This document shows, piece after piece, positions 1 through 12,185 of a stretch of 64,000 nt of DNA. The stretch's first letter is position 1. Each line of letters starts with the position of its first letter. The notes below the pieces were generated by a model, which worked only from the letters and a program-made list of their open reading frames with translations, ran no database searches and was not told the origin of the DNA. The translations under genes were made by a program, and so were the position numbers. Origin of the DNA: Aselliscus stoliczkanus (lineage: Eukaryota > Chordata > Mammalia > Chiroptera > Hipposideridae); contig CM066735.1 of the NCBI GenBank assembly GCA_033961575.1, forward strand, positions 37,405,501-37,469,500, in the 5' to 3' direction.

Positions 1-281
1 GAGGCAGATCGGTTGCCGGCCTCTGGACGGCCACTCACGGTGGCTCTTGGCAGCTCACACTGGCTGCCGGCCACTCACTGTAGCCTATGGCAGCGCACTG
101 CAGCAGGGGTTGCAGCTTTGCCGTCCTGGGGACTCACAGCAGCCCAGCTCCAGGTGGAGCTGTTGTTCACCATCTTAGCTGTAGAGGGCAGTGTCACTGG
201 CCCTCATATGTGGGATCCAAACCGGGGCCGCTGGTATCCCAAACCAGCTCTTAACCAACGCGCCACTCGGCCTGCCCGAAA
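1..281 (-). repeat. tRNA-derived bat SINE, long form, cut by window edge
   Basis: Read on the minus strand, it starts at about 281 with a GGCAGGCCGAGTGGCGCG-type tRNA-like head. It continues through the 'ATATGAGGGCCAGTGACACT' block shared by most SINEs here, then a body of repeated GTGAGTGGCC-like units. The tail lies left of base 1, so length and target-site duplication cannot be seen. The same body occurs at 22381-22849 and 62481-62894. The open frame across it is a repeat artefact, not a gene. Confidence 0.9.
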
Positions 282-3200
282 AACAGTTTTCTTATATTTT
301 TGAGAGTTTTATCAGAAAGATAGGCTATCTTCTTGGCAAGGGGTAGGATTAGTAAGTAGGATAAAAATGAAATGTTGGCTATAAATTGATAATGTTTGAA
401 ATCGGGTGATGACTACTTGGAGATCTTTAACTGATTTTGTCTATTTTTCTGTATATATACATTTCCTAAGTAACACAAAGAAATTGTATGAACTTTATCC
501 TTGGTTAAGGAAGGTCAAGATTTACCATTTGAATAGGTAAACTTGTCCCCAAACTAAATTGAATCAGTAATGGTACAGTCGTTCAACTAACTGTCACCAG
601 CACTGCTGCCAAACAGCTGGAATAAATGTAGCTCTCCTTTCTTCCCTTACGGTGTTTTCTGATTCACAAATAAGCAAGTTATGCCCCGGAAGCGCCTGCA
701 TGAAAAGAAACCCAGGACTTTGTGTTTCAGAAACCCTGAGCTGCTGAAATTGGCATAATGTCTTGGATAGAACAACTTATATAAAGTCTACCCTATCTCT
801 GGCAACATCAGAAATTATATTCAACATGCTTAATAGGTGACCCTAATAGGCAGTCTACTATGCTGCCTATTACCGTAATCCGGTAAGATTTCGGACAGCT
901 GCCCCTGAGGTTATGTGCACGAGTGACAGTCACTTCATATCAATTATTTCATAACACTGAATGAAAGTCAGTAAATACCTCTGTGTATTTCCACATCGCG
1001 GACAAACTCTTGGCAACAGGAACTTTTTGGAGTATGTTCTGCACCGGAAGACGTGTTTGCTTTAGATTACACAGCCCCGGTGACTGGAAGCCCAGCTGGT
1101 GTCCATTAGGGCCCCCGGCAACGTGCTGATGACATCACTGTGGCAAGGACAGCGTGTTTCACGTTCTGGGCTGGGAGAGACAATCTGGCCAAGTAACAAA
1201 GAAGTGTTCACTTAGGGTAATGTGAGATCGCGCTTGTTTCAATTAATTCTTGACTTCAGCGCTGTGGTAAACTATTTAACGAGCCTTTCAAATAAAAGCA
1301 ATAAGTCAAACCAAAATAATCGCAATCCGAGGTCTGAAGCATATGGTGCGTGTAGTTTTACAGAACTGTACAAGCCTTCGATGATCTCCTTCTAGAAGAA
1401 AGCCCAACAGAATAGGCAATAGGCTTTTTTCTACTTAAAGGAAAAATAGTCTTACATTTAGTTATCTCTGTCTTTTAAAAATAGCATTCAAGCAATGTTC
1501 TTATGTCTATAGCAGTTACACTGGCAATTTGGGAGGAACTTCTCTTGTGTTTTCCCAAACACTTCTTTGGGAAGCGATTTCTCTTTTATCTTTGAAACAG
1601 TAATGTTTCATACTAATGTAAATTTCAGTTTTGTTGATAAATTTAAATGATCTTACCTGCTTCTGCAGAACAGTTTGTGCCTATAGATAACCCAGACCCA
1701 TTTAATATACATTTTTTTTAAGTGTTAGTGAGAAAAAAATGATCATAGGCATTTTTGCTCTTTGGGGAAGAAGGGAACTGATGAACAAGAATAAAAGATT
1801 CAAGCAGGTATAAAATTTTATCTTCCACATTTCCTCATGAATGATTAACCTTGGAGGTTTACTGCAATCAAATGAGCTCTTAGTCGCCATTTCACTCATA
1901 TATAGGTACATCAGTAAATGAGCAATCGTTTATTCATACACTAATGTCTTGGTCCTTCTGCCCTGGGACAGTCTTACATAGACTGGTGGCTGTCTGTGTG
2001 GTCTCCCAGAGGCTTGGAGATACGCTGAACACATGCATCCCAGGTGTCTGCTCAGTACACTCTGGCTAAGATGCTTGTTGCCTAAAGACAAGATGAGCAA
2101 TACAGACAGCTCTTGGGTCTTTGAGGCCATCATTACCTCAAATATTGTCCTAATCATTCCAAATATCACTTGGGAACTTTATCTTAAATAGGTTAAGTTA
2201 CAACTCAGAAGCAGAACCTCAATTTTCCCAGCAGCCTGAACACTGAAAATTAAACAAGCAAGCACAACACATGCCTTCTAGACAAATCCCTATCAACTCC
2301 TTCGGATAGGAATGACTAAAAACTAGCTTCTTTTATAAGCCTCTGTCTCTTTCCACTCACCAAGATTCTCCTGGGCAACAACTAACCTGGGATAAATTCC
2401 ATTAGCATCAAAAATGCTCTCTACTAACAATTGCTAAATTTAGTTGTGTACTCATCTTGTTGGTTCAAATATAAAATATCAAGATACTTTCATGTTTTAA
2501 TCATCTCCATGACGGCTGTTGATTCAGCATCAAATAAGTGTTAGCCTTAAGGATTAAGATGAAATCTTTCGGAAACAAGACACATCACCACCACCACATA
2601 ACTTTCTATCAGGGCAAGGAGGGAAGGAAGATCAATGTGTAAGAAACAAGGTTGGATTTAACTAAACGATGATATGGCTCAAACGGGCCTGCAGCACCCC
2701 AATTTCCTCAGGTCTTCTTGTGTGGTACAAGCCCTTCAAGGTATGTTCTCATGAGAAGGGTCAGGTAATAATACTTGATAGTGCCTCTCCCTGGCTGTGG
2801 GCACTGGAAGCCTGGTCTCTGGTTGTAGAATAAATGGCAGTAGCAAGGGATGGTGCAAGGGAGTATTTTCTTGGGCAACTGGTTTCTCTGAAATCATACC
2901 ACATATGAGGATGCCTGTGTCACAGAAACGCCCACTCCATCTATGTAGCAGGCCAATTCAGAAAACATAAATTTGATTGAAACCTCTTTGAAGCCCTAAC
3001 TGGGGTTTTTCATTCCTTGACAGATTCAGACTTTAGGTGTGATTTAGACTTCACCGGAAATGCAGAAAGATCTTTAAAAAAGAGGGGGCTTGTTTTCCTG
3101 CAAATGTTCCAAAGAGAAAATAACAGGGAGAGAAAGGACTGTTCTCTCAGCAAGTGCACATCCTGCCAAATGGTTTCTAAATGTGCTTCTCAAAAATTTC

Positions 3201-4274
3201 CATGTGCCATCAATGGCTTTGGAGTACTTCCGGAACTGGAAGGAGCAGAAACCAACGACCTATGAGAAAGCAAACATTTAAGGGAACTGGCTTGCCCAGA
3301 AAACAGGTAGTCATGCTTTTAAGTCGCAATGTAGATAAGGTGCCCATCCTCTTCACAGGCTACACATACACAGTTACAAATGTTATGATGCTGCAAAGAA
3401 AATGCTGAAGGTCTAAAGGGAAGTTTCCTCATATTTCTCTATTTGAAACTCCAGTGAATAACTGCTTCTGGGGTATATATTAGGCAACCAGACTGACTCA
3501 CTGGAATTTACACAGTTAGCAATTTGTTTTCTTCAACTTTGGAATCGAAAAAGAAAAAACACAGTAATTTTACCGTTTATTAGAACTATTTTTAGTCAAC
3601 CAGAGGGAACCCAGGAGACAGCAACACAGTAGAAAAAGGTTTTTGCTCTTGGGCAAGGCTGACGCCGGGTGGTCAATTTCCAGAATAAACCAGCTACTTT
3701 GATCGATTTAAGTAAACATATTAATTCAAACTGGCTATTTCACCAATATACCCAGAGTTCATTGAACTGTTTGGTCATAAATCAAAGTGGCGGCCCCAGA
3801 GTCTCCTCTGGGCTCAGCTCAAGTCCCAAAAAGGCGGGAACCCAGAAGACCGAGCAGAGTGCCACCCCTAGCAGGGCCCCCCTTCAGCTGTCCAGAATAT
3901 TTTCTCTGGCAGAAGTGTCAGAATGAAAGTCAAGGTTGTCCCATTGGCTTTAGACCGTTATATAAGCAAGGTCCACTCAATCCTTTTCTCGCTTAGTGCT
4001 GAAGTCTGTTTTATCTTTTTATCCCATTTCTCTGCTGTCCAGGCTGCGAGGAAAATTTTGGTCATTTCGCAAATGACCAACTGGTTTTAAGGAAGCTTTA
4101 CACATATTTTATTATAAAAAACAATACATGCTCACAGCTTTAAAAACTCAAATAGCCAAAGAGTGTGCACATTTAAAACCAATTCCATCTCACTCCAAAC
4201 TCGCTACCATGTATAGTCACAATCTCTCTTGCTGAAAATAGCTACAAAACATCGTTTCATATCTTTATAGAAGC

Positions 4275-5130
4275 AAGCAAAATAGACTGACAACATGTTC
4301 TGTGTTCAGGAACTCAGCTAGACACTGACAAAAGTAGGGAATGGGTCCTTCCTGTTACTCACAGAATTACTCAGGGAGAGTGTCACTATGACAACACCAC
4401 GTGTAATAGGTATGAACAATGTACTATGGGGGGCATAGAAGGCCATGATGGTGGCCCAGTGTTGAAGGTCGGGTAGCCATTCAGGAATGCTTTGCCTGAG
4501 GAGTAACATGAGTGGCCTTTTGAAGTCTGAGTGGGGAGATCCAAAAGAGAGCTTGGAGGTAGAGCCAGGAAAGGAATTCCAGCCCCAAGGGAGCGCATAA
4601 GCAAAGGCATGGAGAAGTGAACCTTCAGGAGGTGTTGAGGCAATGAGTGGTTGTGTGATGTGGCTAAAACACCGGACATTGGTTTAGGGGGTAGGATGGA
4701 CATTGCAGTAAGGGGGCCAGAGAGTGTGGTGCTGTAAATTCCATACTAAAGATTTTGTGTTTCATTCTATAGGCAACAAACTTGTTGCTTTTAAAATTCT
4801 TAAGTAAGGAAGTGATAGAATCAAACCTGTGTGTTAGATAGAATATCCGGCATGCAATAGGTATAGAGAACTGTTTGCTGAATGGATAGAACAGAGAAAG
4901 GAAAAACTGAAAGAAGGAGGACAAGTTAAGTGACATTATGATAACTGCAGTGATGGAGACTTAACTTAGAGATGCGGGGATGGATCGTGAGACAGTTTCG
5001 AGAAAGACACAGTGAGACTTGGCAGACCACTATACGTGGAGGGAATGGAAGAGATGTAAAAGTCACTGGTGATTCTGATACGCCTCTTGAATGGTTGGCT
5101 ATATGGTTATGTCACTGGCTGAAACCTGCA
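4275..5130 (+). repeat. Degenerate ancient interspersed repeat, family uncertain
   Basis: The wording is typical of an old mammalian repeat: purine-rich, with landmarks such as 'AAGGCATGGAGAAGTGAACC', 'TTTGTGTTTCATTCTATAGG' and 'GGAAGTGATAGAATC'. Similar phrasing recurs at about 5870-6080, 8030-8560 and 12530-12900. I cannot name the family from reading alone. Antisense open frames across it are chance. Confidence 0.45.
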
Positions 5131-5221
5131 GGGAGTACTGGGAGGGGAGGGTATTTGGGGGAAAGTGGGGGAGGACGCGGGGAGATGGGGAGATGAGTGG
5201 AGAGGCAGTACCCTATAATGA

Positions 5222-5362
5222 TAACATAAATAACCAACATTTATTGCATTTTTACTGTGGGCCAGATACTGTTTTAAGTGCTTTATAAGCATTGAGTCAT
5301 TTAATCCTCATGAAGAGTAGGTGTTATAATATTACCCCCATTTTACAGATAAGGTCATGGCA
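5222..5362 (-). repeat. MIR SINE (ancient)
   Basis: The segment carries the reverse-complement MIR landmarks: AACATTTATTG, 'GGGCCAGATACTGTTTTAAG', TCATTTAATCCTCATGA and CCCCATTTTACAGAT. It is a diverged tRNA-derived mammal-wide SINE. Confidence 0.8.
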
Positions 5363-5590
5363 TAAGTTTAGAACCAGACAACTGAGTTCAAATCCCATCT
5401 CTACTGTTTTTCAACCATTTGGCTTTGGATACATGACTTAATTGATTTAAATTCAGATATAAAAAGCAGGAAATAATGCCTATTATATGGGATTAGTATG
5501 AAGATTAGAGGTAATACATATGAAGCAACTAGCATAGTGTCTAGAACCTCATCTATCTCAATAAATGTTAAATTATTACTATCAATAAGA
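5363..5590 (+). repeat. MIR SINE (ancient), opposite orientation
   Basis: It runs from 'GAGTTCAAATCCCATCTCTA' to 'CATCTATCTCAATAAATGTT', the forward MIR order. With the preceding inverted copy it forms a back-to-back pair of old MIRs. Confidence 0.65.
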
Positions 5591-5657
5591 TATTCTGGCA
5601 CTATGTTCACTAAGAAGCTGGGAATTTATGTTTAGATCGTAGAGCAGAAAGCAAACA

Positions 5658-5776
5658 TTTTTTTTTTTTTTTTTTTTTTTTTAGAGGGCAGTGTCACTGG
5701 CCCTCATATGTGGGATCTGAACTGGGCCGCTGGTGTCCCAAGCCAGTTCTTAACTACCGCGCCACTCGGCCAGCCC
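5658..5776 (-). repeat. Short tRNA-derived bat SINE with target-site duplication
   Basis: A run of about 25 T (the poly-A tail on the minus strand) is followed by the GAGGGCAGTGTCACTGGCCC block and a tRNA-like head ending at GGCCAGCCC. It is flanked by a duplicated target, GAAAGCAAACATTT on the left and GAAAGTAAACATTT on the right. This short form lacks the long body seen in the 281-type copies. Confidence 0.93.
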
Positions 5777-6359
5777 TGAAAGTAAACATTTTAAACATTA
5801 ATATGTTGATATTGGTTGAATGCTTGGATATAAAAATTATTCCCCACCTGGTTTGGAGGTGGGTGGTAGTGTACCAAGAGATGGGAGCCAAGGGCGGAAT
5901 TCTGGGGAATATCAATGGTAAAGAAGCAAAAAAACAAATAAATAAAAGGTCCTTCTCAAAAAGAAATGTAGATGAAGCGATATGGGAAATAAGAGGGGGT
6001 GGTGGTAGCAATGGGAGGTTGGCTATAGACAGGAAGACAGGTTAAATAGTAAATACTTAAAGAGAATGGGAGGCAGGCTTCCTACTGTAGAAAAGAGTCA
6101 GTAATATGAATAGGGAAAAAATGAGACTGACCCCTCTGAGGAACCCTGTGTAATGTTGGCCGAGCTGGCCATGTGACCCTGACAGCCCAATAACAGAAAC
6201 AATCCCTGGCTCTCAGGTCTCAGCTCCTAAATACCATTTTCCACTAAAGGGAACTAGAACTAGGGTTCCTTTGGAGAAATGGATTATTCCAGGGCTGGGG
6301 AAGGGAAAGATGAACCTGGAACATCTTTTGTGTTAAAAAGTAAAGAAATGCTCAAAAAA

Positions 6360-7143
6360 ATGACAGGACCATGTCAAAAGGACCCAGAAGCCAGACTGAA
6401 AGAGCCCCCACTGGCCAAATCTGGGACAACCTGAGCATCCAAATGAATGTTATAAATGGATTACAGCCCACTGAGTAAAATAGGAAACCATGAGTCCCTA
6501 CTGATACAAATATATGAATTGAAAGTTAGACGTGAAATGAAATTTTTACATAATTTCAAAGTATTTTCTCACAAGATACTAATAACAAAAGGGAAAAGGA
6601 ATTTTACAAAGGAGAAGCCTGGCAGACGCCTCCTTAACCAAGGGATCTAAATGAATCTCTCCAGAAGTGGGACAAGTCACACCGTAGCCATTCTGTGTTA
6701 TTCCTGTTCAAAGAGGCATAACCTGAACCTAACCAAGAAGAAACAAGATAAACCCAAAGGGAGGGGCACTGACAAGTAACTGGGCCATGTTCTTCGAAAG
6801 TATCAAGGCTGTGTGAAAGTCACAGGGAGACTGAGCGACGGTTCCAGATTGAAGGAGACTGAAGAGACGACACAACTCAATGTAACGTGTGAATCTGAAT
6901 TGGACCCTTTCGCAGAACGGACCTTTTTGGGACAACTGGCAAAAACCTGAATGGTGTCTGAGGATTAGATGGTAGATCTATACAAATGTGAATTTCTGAG
7001 TACCTCTGCTTTTGATGGTGTACTGAGGTTTTGTCCTTGTTTGTAGGAATGACACACTGCAGTACTTGGGGGTGTTGGATAGCACATCAAGAACCTACCT
7101 TGAAATGGTTCAGGGAAAAAAAAATCCACTTTTCTATATGCTT
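6360..7143 (+). repeat. Old LINE-1 3' end (L1M type)
   Basis: The last ~200 bases (about 6940-7143) follow the order of an old L1 3' end: a 'TGTCTGAGGATTAGATGGTA' block, 'TGTTTGTAGGAATGACACAC', 'GAAATGGTTCAGGG', then an A-rich end. The 5' limit is uncertain. Diverged and non-coding. Confidence 0.6.
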
Positions 7144-8639
7144 GAGATTATCTCAGAAAGATAATCTTTTTATATCTTACTGATAGTAAGAATGTGATAC
7201 TAAGAGTTAATAGTAGGAATGTTATACTAAGAATGTTTGCTTGCTTTATTTGTTTTGGTGTGTGTAAGTGTGTGAGTGAGTGTGTGTGTGTATCCTGATG
7301 TTGTGCATTTGTCACTAACAGGAAACCATCACAAATGGCCCACATTCTCCTCTAAATAGAGTTCACCCTTCCGCTTCTTGGTTTACCATTTTTTACTTTT
7401 GTGACCTATTTGTTAAGTTCACTATAGTGCATGAAACTCTGCAGTTTACATAGCTATTATTTCTATAAGACGCTTAAAATCATTGAATTACAGCTAATGT
7501 TTACCATTCTATTGCTCCTCCTGGTGAGTTAAGATTCAGGGACACAGGACATTCTGATTCTAAAGCATGTTAGCCCTTCAGTGAAGAGTACATGCAAGGC
7601 TTTTTCTAAACTATTCAGCGTAATTACTTCTGTAACACAGTATTTAAAAAATGCTGACACATTTGCTGGAAATGGTTTTCCTATGAACCACATATCAAGC
7701 TAATATGAACAAAACCATGCCTGTCCCATGCATTCTAACCATTAGTGATCCTGCCCTTTAAACAAACCTCTTAGAAATTATTCCCAGCAATTACTCTGTA
7801 CTTATAAATAACGAAACTCAGACAATCCGGACTGTGGGGATCCCTCCCTGCACACCTGCCATTGGTGGGAGGGGATGAGAGGGCTGCAGGAGCAGCTGAG
7901 TGCAGGGGAGTGGGCGGGAAAGTAGATAACCTTTAAAGCAACTGAGTTCTGGTCTTCTCCCTGCCTTCCTCATTGCTCCATCCATTACAGGCTAGTTGGG
8001 CGTCAGCTATGTGTCCGGCAGGGTAATGGGCACTGGGGACCTGATGATGAATGAGACACACTCTGGGCTGTATCGTATTAGGAGCCCTGAGTTTGGGGGA
8101 GAGAGCCTGCTGAACTAGACATTTAAGCGTAACCTCATAGTTTCTACAAAAGAATTCAAATAGAATGTGCTATGTGTGGAAGGAGACAATTCGCTGCCTG
8201 ACAGGAACAAGGGAAGTCTTCACAGAAAAGCTGACCTTTAAAGTTTTGGCTGCAGCTTGTCGGGAAAGGAGGAGGGAGGGCGTTCCCAGCAGAAGGAAAA
8301 GTTGAAGTACAGGGGGGCGGTCTGAAAGTGTGGCTCCCTGGGAGCGCACAGTGAGGCAGTGTGTGAGCCCGTGTCTGAGAGCAGGGGCCGGCTGGAGAGC
8401 AGGCCCGAGAGGCCCGTGGCGCAGACCATCTGAAAAAAGAAAACTGACAAAAACCAAACAGCAGCAACAAACATCCCTGTGTGCTAAGCTCAGGAGTGTG
8501 AACTTTATTCTCAAGGCCACTGGGGTTTGAGGGGAGGGCTGGCTGGAGGGTGACACGGTTAGCTCCGTCCCCATGCAGGGATTCTGTGACTGTGGGAATG
8601 GGGAGGGACTGTCTGCCCCTGGGCACCTCCAGAATAGAT

Positions 8640-8905
8640 GGGCTCCCCCTTCATTTAGCTGTCTGTTCCAGCGTTGTCGCCTCCTCTCCTGCCTCCCCTC
8701 ACAAAAGCAGCATGCCTGGCATTTTTTGTGCCTTATCTGGGTTTGTTTTCTTTCATGGTATTTCCCATCTGTGGGACTTGTTTATCTGTTTATTGTCTGT
8801 CTCCCCTGCTGGTATATAAGCTCTATAACTGGGACTTTGTCCATTACTGCTGGCTCTTGGCACCTGGTACTGTGTTGGATATAGTGTGTGTATGTTCTTG
8901 AAAGA
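8640..8905 (+). repeat. LINE-2 3' end
   Basis: It carries L2-like landmarks in order: 'TGTCTGTCTCCCCTGCTGGT', 'ATATAAGCTCTATAACTGGG', ACTTTGTCCATTACTG and 'CACCTGGTACTGTGTTGGAT'. It is diverged. Confidence 0.6.
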
Positions 8906-9626
8906 GTGAAGAGCCATGCAGCGCTGCCACAAATTGTGGTCCAAAGAACTTGGGAACCCATAAAACTCAGATTCTAGGAAAGAATACTGTAGTGGTCAAG
9001 GGGGCTCTGAGCCCCCAGCGAGAGGGATGGTGAGGTCAGGAGCCCCAAGAGGCTCTCTAGAGCAACAACGGCTTCCAAATGAGACAGCAAACCCTTAACC
9101 TATGGTCCTGTTTGTCTTTCTCCCCAGAGCTGGCCCTTTACAACGGGAGGGCAGTACTCAGATAATATTCTAATTTAGGGGCATTGGAACCTAGACAAGG
9201 ATGTCACTGGGGAAAAGAGAATGAAGCCTCCGTCTTTCCTCTAAATACAGTGTCCAAAACAGAGTCTGGAGTCAAGAAGCTGGCATTTCCTGAATTCTCC
9301 TGAGATCTCAAAACGGGCATCCCTGTCCTGCAGAACCTGTGGATCTCATGAAGTCTCAGCCTGAACACCTCGCCTTCCACTGCCCAGCATCGTGCACGCT
9401 TGGCCTGTGGGACACGGGGGGGACAGTCACCATACAGGAGTGGGCAGAGTCTGAAAACATTTCAGGACATGGACTGATGGCTCGGATCATCAGCTTTCCC
9501 AAGCCACGTGGCTAGAAACCACCTCGGGTCACACGCGAAACAGGCAAATGTCAACTATCTGAAAGCTGGTGGTCTTGTTTCTAGGTCCTTCTAAGTTGAG
9601 AACCAACCACTTTGTTCCTATTTCAG

Positions 9627-9810
9627 GCAACCGAAACCCTGTATTATGGATATGTTAGGAAGGTTCAGCCGTGGCTGCATTGCCTGGCACATGGGTGATT
9701 ATGAGGACACCAATCAAAGAAACTCCAAAGTGGCCACCCTCATTCGGCAGGACAAGGAGGCACTTCCGAGAGCTTCCAGACCACCTAAGCTGCCACAGAA
9801 AATGGAAGAG
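9627..9810 (+). CDS. SPMIP2: Internal coding exon, probable SPMIP2 (C4orf45)
   Basis: This is a 184-bp exon with acceptor CCTATTTCAG and donor GAG|GTATGA. It encodes 61 whole codons after a leading G that completes a split codon. The product begins QPKPCIMDMLGRFSRG, includes CIAWHMGDYEDTNQRNSK, and ends PRASRPPKLPQKMEE. A preceding TG would complete a Trp codon. SPMIP2 is known as a sperm microtubule inner protein lining axonemal doublets. The assignment rests on gene order, since it is the convergent neighbour of FNIP2 in mammals, and on a general resemblance I recall to the C-terminal part of that protein. The next exon should start in phase 0; I did not find it. Exon reality is well supported, the name less so. 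Confidence 0.7.
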
Positions 9811-10939
9811 GTATGATCATTTGCTTTCCTGAATCATATTATAGATATAACATCGAGGTCTTTCAATGTATAAATTAGGGACGGCTATTTAAAAATACTA
9901 CTACTACTACTACTACTGTTTTATGACTCTTTTTAACCCATCAAAGCATTGTTGTAATTTATATGGGATTTCCATAATAACGCCAATGCTGTGGGTATTA
10001 GTCCCATTTTATAGCTAAAAAAATAAAAACCAAGGGGTTGTGGGTTCAGTCTTTACGACTCTGCCTATGGATAGCATGGTTTAACCTGGAGACAATGGCC
10101 ATCCCCTTGATTTGCCAAACTCTAGAAAACTCTCAGCCTGTCAAATGGAGGCAATAAATCTTTAACCTCTCTTAAAACCCTTACAGACTGGCTAGCAGTG
10201 GCAATATACCAATTCAAATTCAAGTTTCTTTTTTTTCCCACTACTGTCTATGGAATCTTGAGCAAGTTGTATAATTTCCCTGTATGGGGTTTTTATAAGT
10301 AAAATGAGGCTATTCGTGTCTGTCCTGAATATTTTGTCGAGTTATCATGAGAATCAAGTAAAGAATGTGTAAGTATATATTCAAATCAACAACTATTTCC
10401 CGAGGTCCTTTGGCATAATCCCACAGCTAAATGCACTTTGTAGTCGTCCAGTATTTCGAGAATGACAGCAAATTTCCTTGAGAGAAAAGGAAACAGAATA
10501 GCTGGAAATAGAATAGAGACTCCTGGTCACTACGGGAAGTGTCTCCTTGCTCCACTGAAGAATCTTGCCAACTTCCTAGAATGCTGCTTACCCTGTGTCG
10601 TCAGAAATCCGATGCATTAGCAGTTAATTACATCTATTGGAAACATTCTGTGAGGGAGTTGTAGAAATCCTCCTTGGTAGGTCCTGACCTCAGGGATACT
10701 TTGTATTGAAAAGGGTTCAGCTGCTTGCATTCCTATGTGGCCTAATTTTGGGGCTGGTTCCAAATGAGATGATTTACTGCAGTGTGCCGTGGAGGAGGCT
10801 TGGATTAGTTACTTTCCATCACTGAGCTAATTTGCTGTAGGATTAAAGTGATCACCGGTTAAATGATCCTGAATACCTCCTTCTATCATCCACTAAGTCC
10901 AAATGAGAGATTTTTGTGTATTAAAAAATAAAGGTCTGG

Positions 10940-11071
10940 TAAAAGACTTTTTCACTTTGCAATGATTTCAAACTTGCAAAAGAGTTGCAAGAACGGCAGA
11001 AAGGGAACTCCAGGTACATTCTTTACTCCAAGCAATCAGCTGTTAATTTGCTTTAATGCTTTCTTTCTTTA

Positions 11072-11167
<96 letters not shown>

Positions 11168-11345
11168 TTTCCAAACCTTTTGAGGGTAAGTTGCAGACAT
11201 GGTGCTCCTTTACCCTTAAATACTTCAGGGTGTATTTCCAAAGAACAAGGAGCTCTCTCACATAGCCACAGCACAATTATAAGATTCAGGAAATCTAGCA
11301 TTGATACAATATTATCATCTAATCTATACTTCATAATCCAATAGT
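10940..11345 (+). repeat. Old L1 fragment enclosing a TC/CA microsatellite
   Basis: Text on both sides of the microsatellite belongs to one old L1 region: 'CAAAAGAGTTGCAAGAACGG' on the left, and GAGGGTAAGTTGCAGACATG, AAATACTTCAGGGTGTATTT and ATTGATACAATATTATCATC on the right. The microsatellite has expanded within the element. Confidence 0.65.
11076..11162 (+). repeat. Compound microsatellite (TC)n(CA)n
   Basis: An uninterrupted TC run (11076-11128) passes directly into a CA run (11129-11162), 87 bases in total. It gives meaningless Ser-Leu or Thr-His frames on both strands. Confidence 0.98.
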
Positions 11346-11825
11346 ATTAAATGACCAATATTATTAAATGTATTTTTCTCTGAGCCGAGGTCACATCTAG
11401 GGTAATATGCGTCTATTATATTTCGTCCTCATTATTCTTTCCTTTCCTTCAATTTGGAACAGTTTCTCAGTTGTGGACTTTCAGAACACTGACACATTTT
11501 GAAGTGTATGGACCAATTCTGTAGAATACCTCTTAACACATTTTTTGCGGGAAATGAGTAAACTCGTCATATAGCTCAAATGCCCGCTTACAAAGTGTTA
11601 ATCTGGGTTTACCTGATGCATCCTCACGAGTAAATGCAGGTTATGAAATTTTGGCAGGAATCCCAGATAAATGATGTTAAGTCATTCTCAGTACAGCACA
11701 TCAAAGAGGCATCTGACATTAGTTTCACACATTGTTGGTGAGGGTAATCGATCACTTAGTGGGATCCCACATCTTCCCTTCCAGAGATAAACAAAATACT
11801 GTATCATTCAAAATTAGCTCTTTTT

Positions 11826-11896
11826 GGGCCGGCCGAGTGGCGCGGTGGTTAAGCGCTGGCTTGGGAAGCCAGCAGCCCTGGTTCGGTCCCACATCA
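11826..11896 (+). repeat. SINE head, truncated
   Basis: It starts GGGCCGGCCGAGTGGCGCGG and continues through 'TTAAGCGCTGGCTTGGGAAG' and GGTTCGGTCCCACAT, then stops. This is the tRNA-like head of the local bat SINE family without its body or tail. Confidence 0.85.
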
Positions 11897-12023
11897 ACCA
11901 TTTCTATTTCTTTTCTTGGTTTATATAGTCTCATTGCCCCCCACCCTCATTCCATACCTGCACATAATCTCAGTGATTGATACATTTTTATCTCTCATAA
12001 TTAACTCACATTGAGTGCAAAAG

Positions 12024-12185
12024 CAGTAATTCTCAAATTTTAATATGCATATGAATCACCTGGGGATCACATTTGGAGGCAGACTCTGATTCCGAAGGTC
12101 TGGGATGGGGCTTGAGACTCTGTATTTCTCTCAGCTGCCCAGCCATGAAGCTGTTACTAGTCCAGGGACCTTGAGTAGCAAGGGG
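12024..12185 (+). mobile_element. MER5A-like non-autonomous hAT element
   Basis: Landmarks in order are CAGTAATTCTCAAATTTTAA, 'GAATCACCTGGGGATCAC', 'GATTCCGAAGGTCTGGGATG', 'GGGGCTTGAGACTCTGTATT' and CCTTGAGTAGCAAGG. This is the MER5A layout of a Charlie-type hAT remnant. It is fossil and has no coding capacity. Confidence 0.8.

Larger units (their letters stand above)
282..9626. other. Non-coding stretch, probable SPMIP2 intron
   Basis: No exon could be supported here on either strand. Recognisable content is repeats, listed separately: MIR, SINE, old L1, L2 and a purine-rich ancient repeat. The stretch 282-4080 is AT-rich single-copy-looking DNA in which I recognise nothing. Since the exon at 9627 begins mid-codon, an upstream exon must exist to the left; this stretch is therefore most likely intron sequence. 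Confidence 0.6.

Noticed and set aside
3950..3990. TATA-box promoter at GTTATATAAGCAAGG
   Set aside because: An isolated TATA-like word with no start region, CpG island or downstream exon.
8156..8626. 156-codon minus-strand frame
   Set aside because: It covers an ancient repeat-like, GC-rich stretch and has no recognisable protein similarity or splice context.
11826..11896. tRNA gene
   Set aside because: A- and B-box-like motifs belong to the SINE head, which recurs many times here; no intact cloverleaf with a proper anticodon arm was seen.
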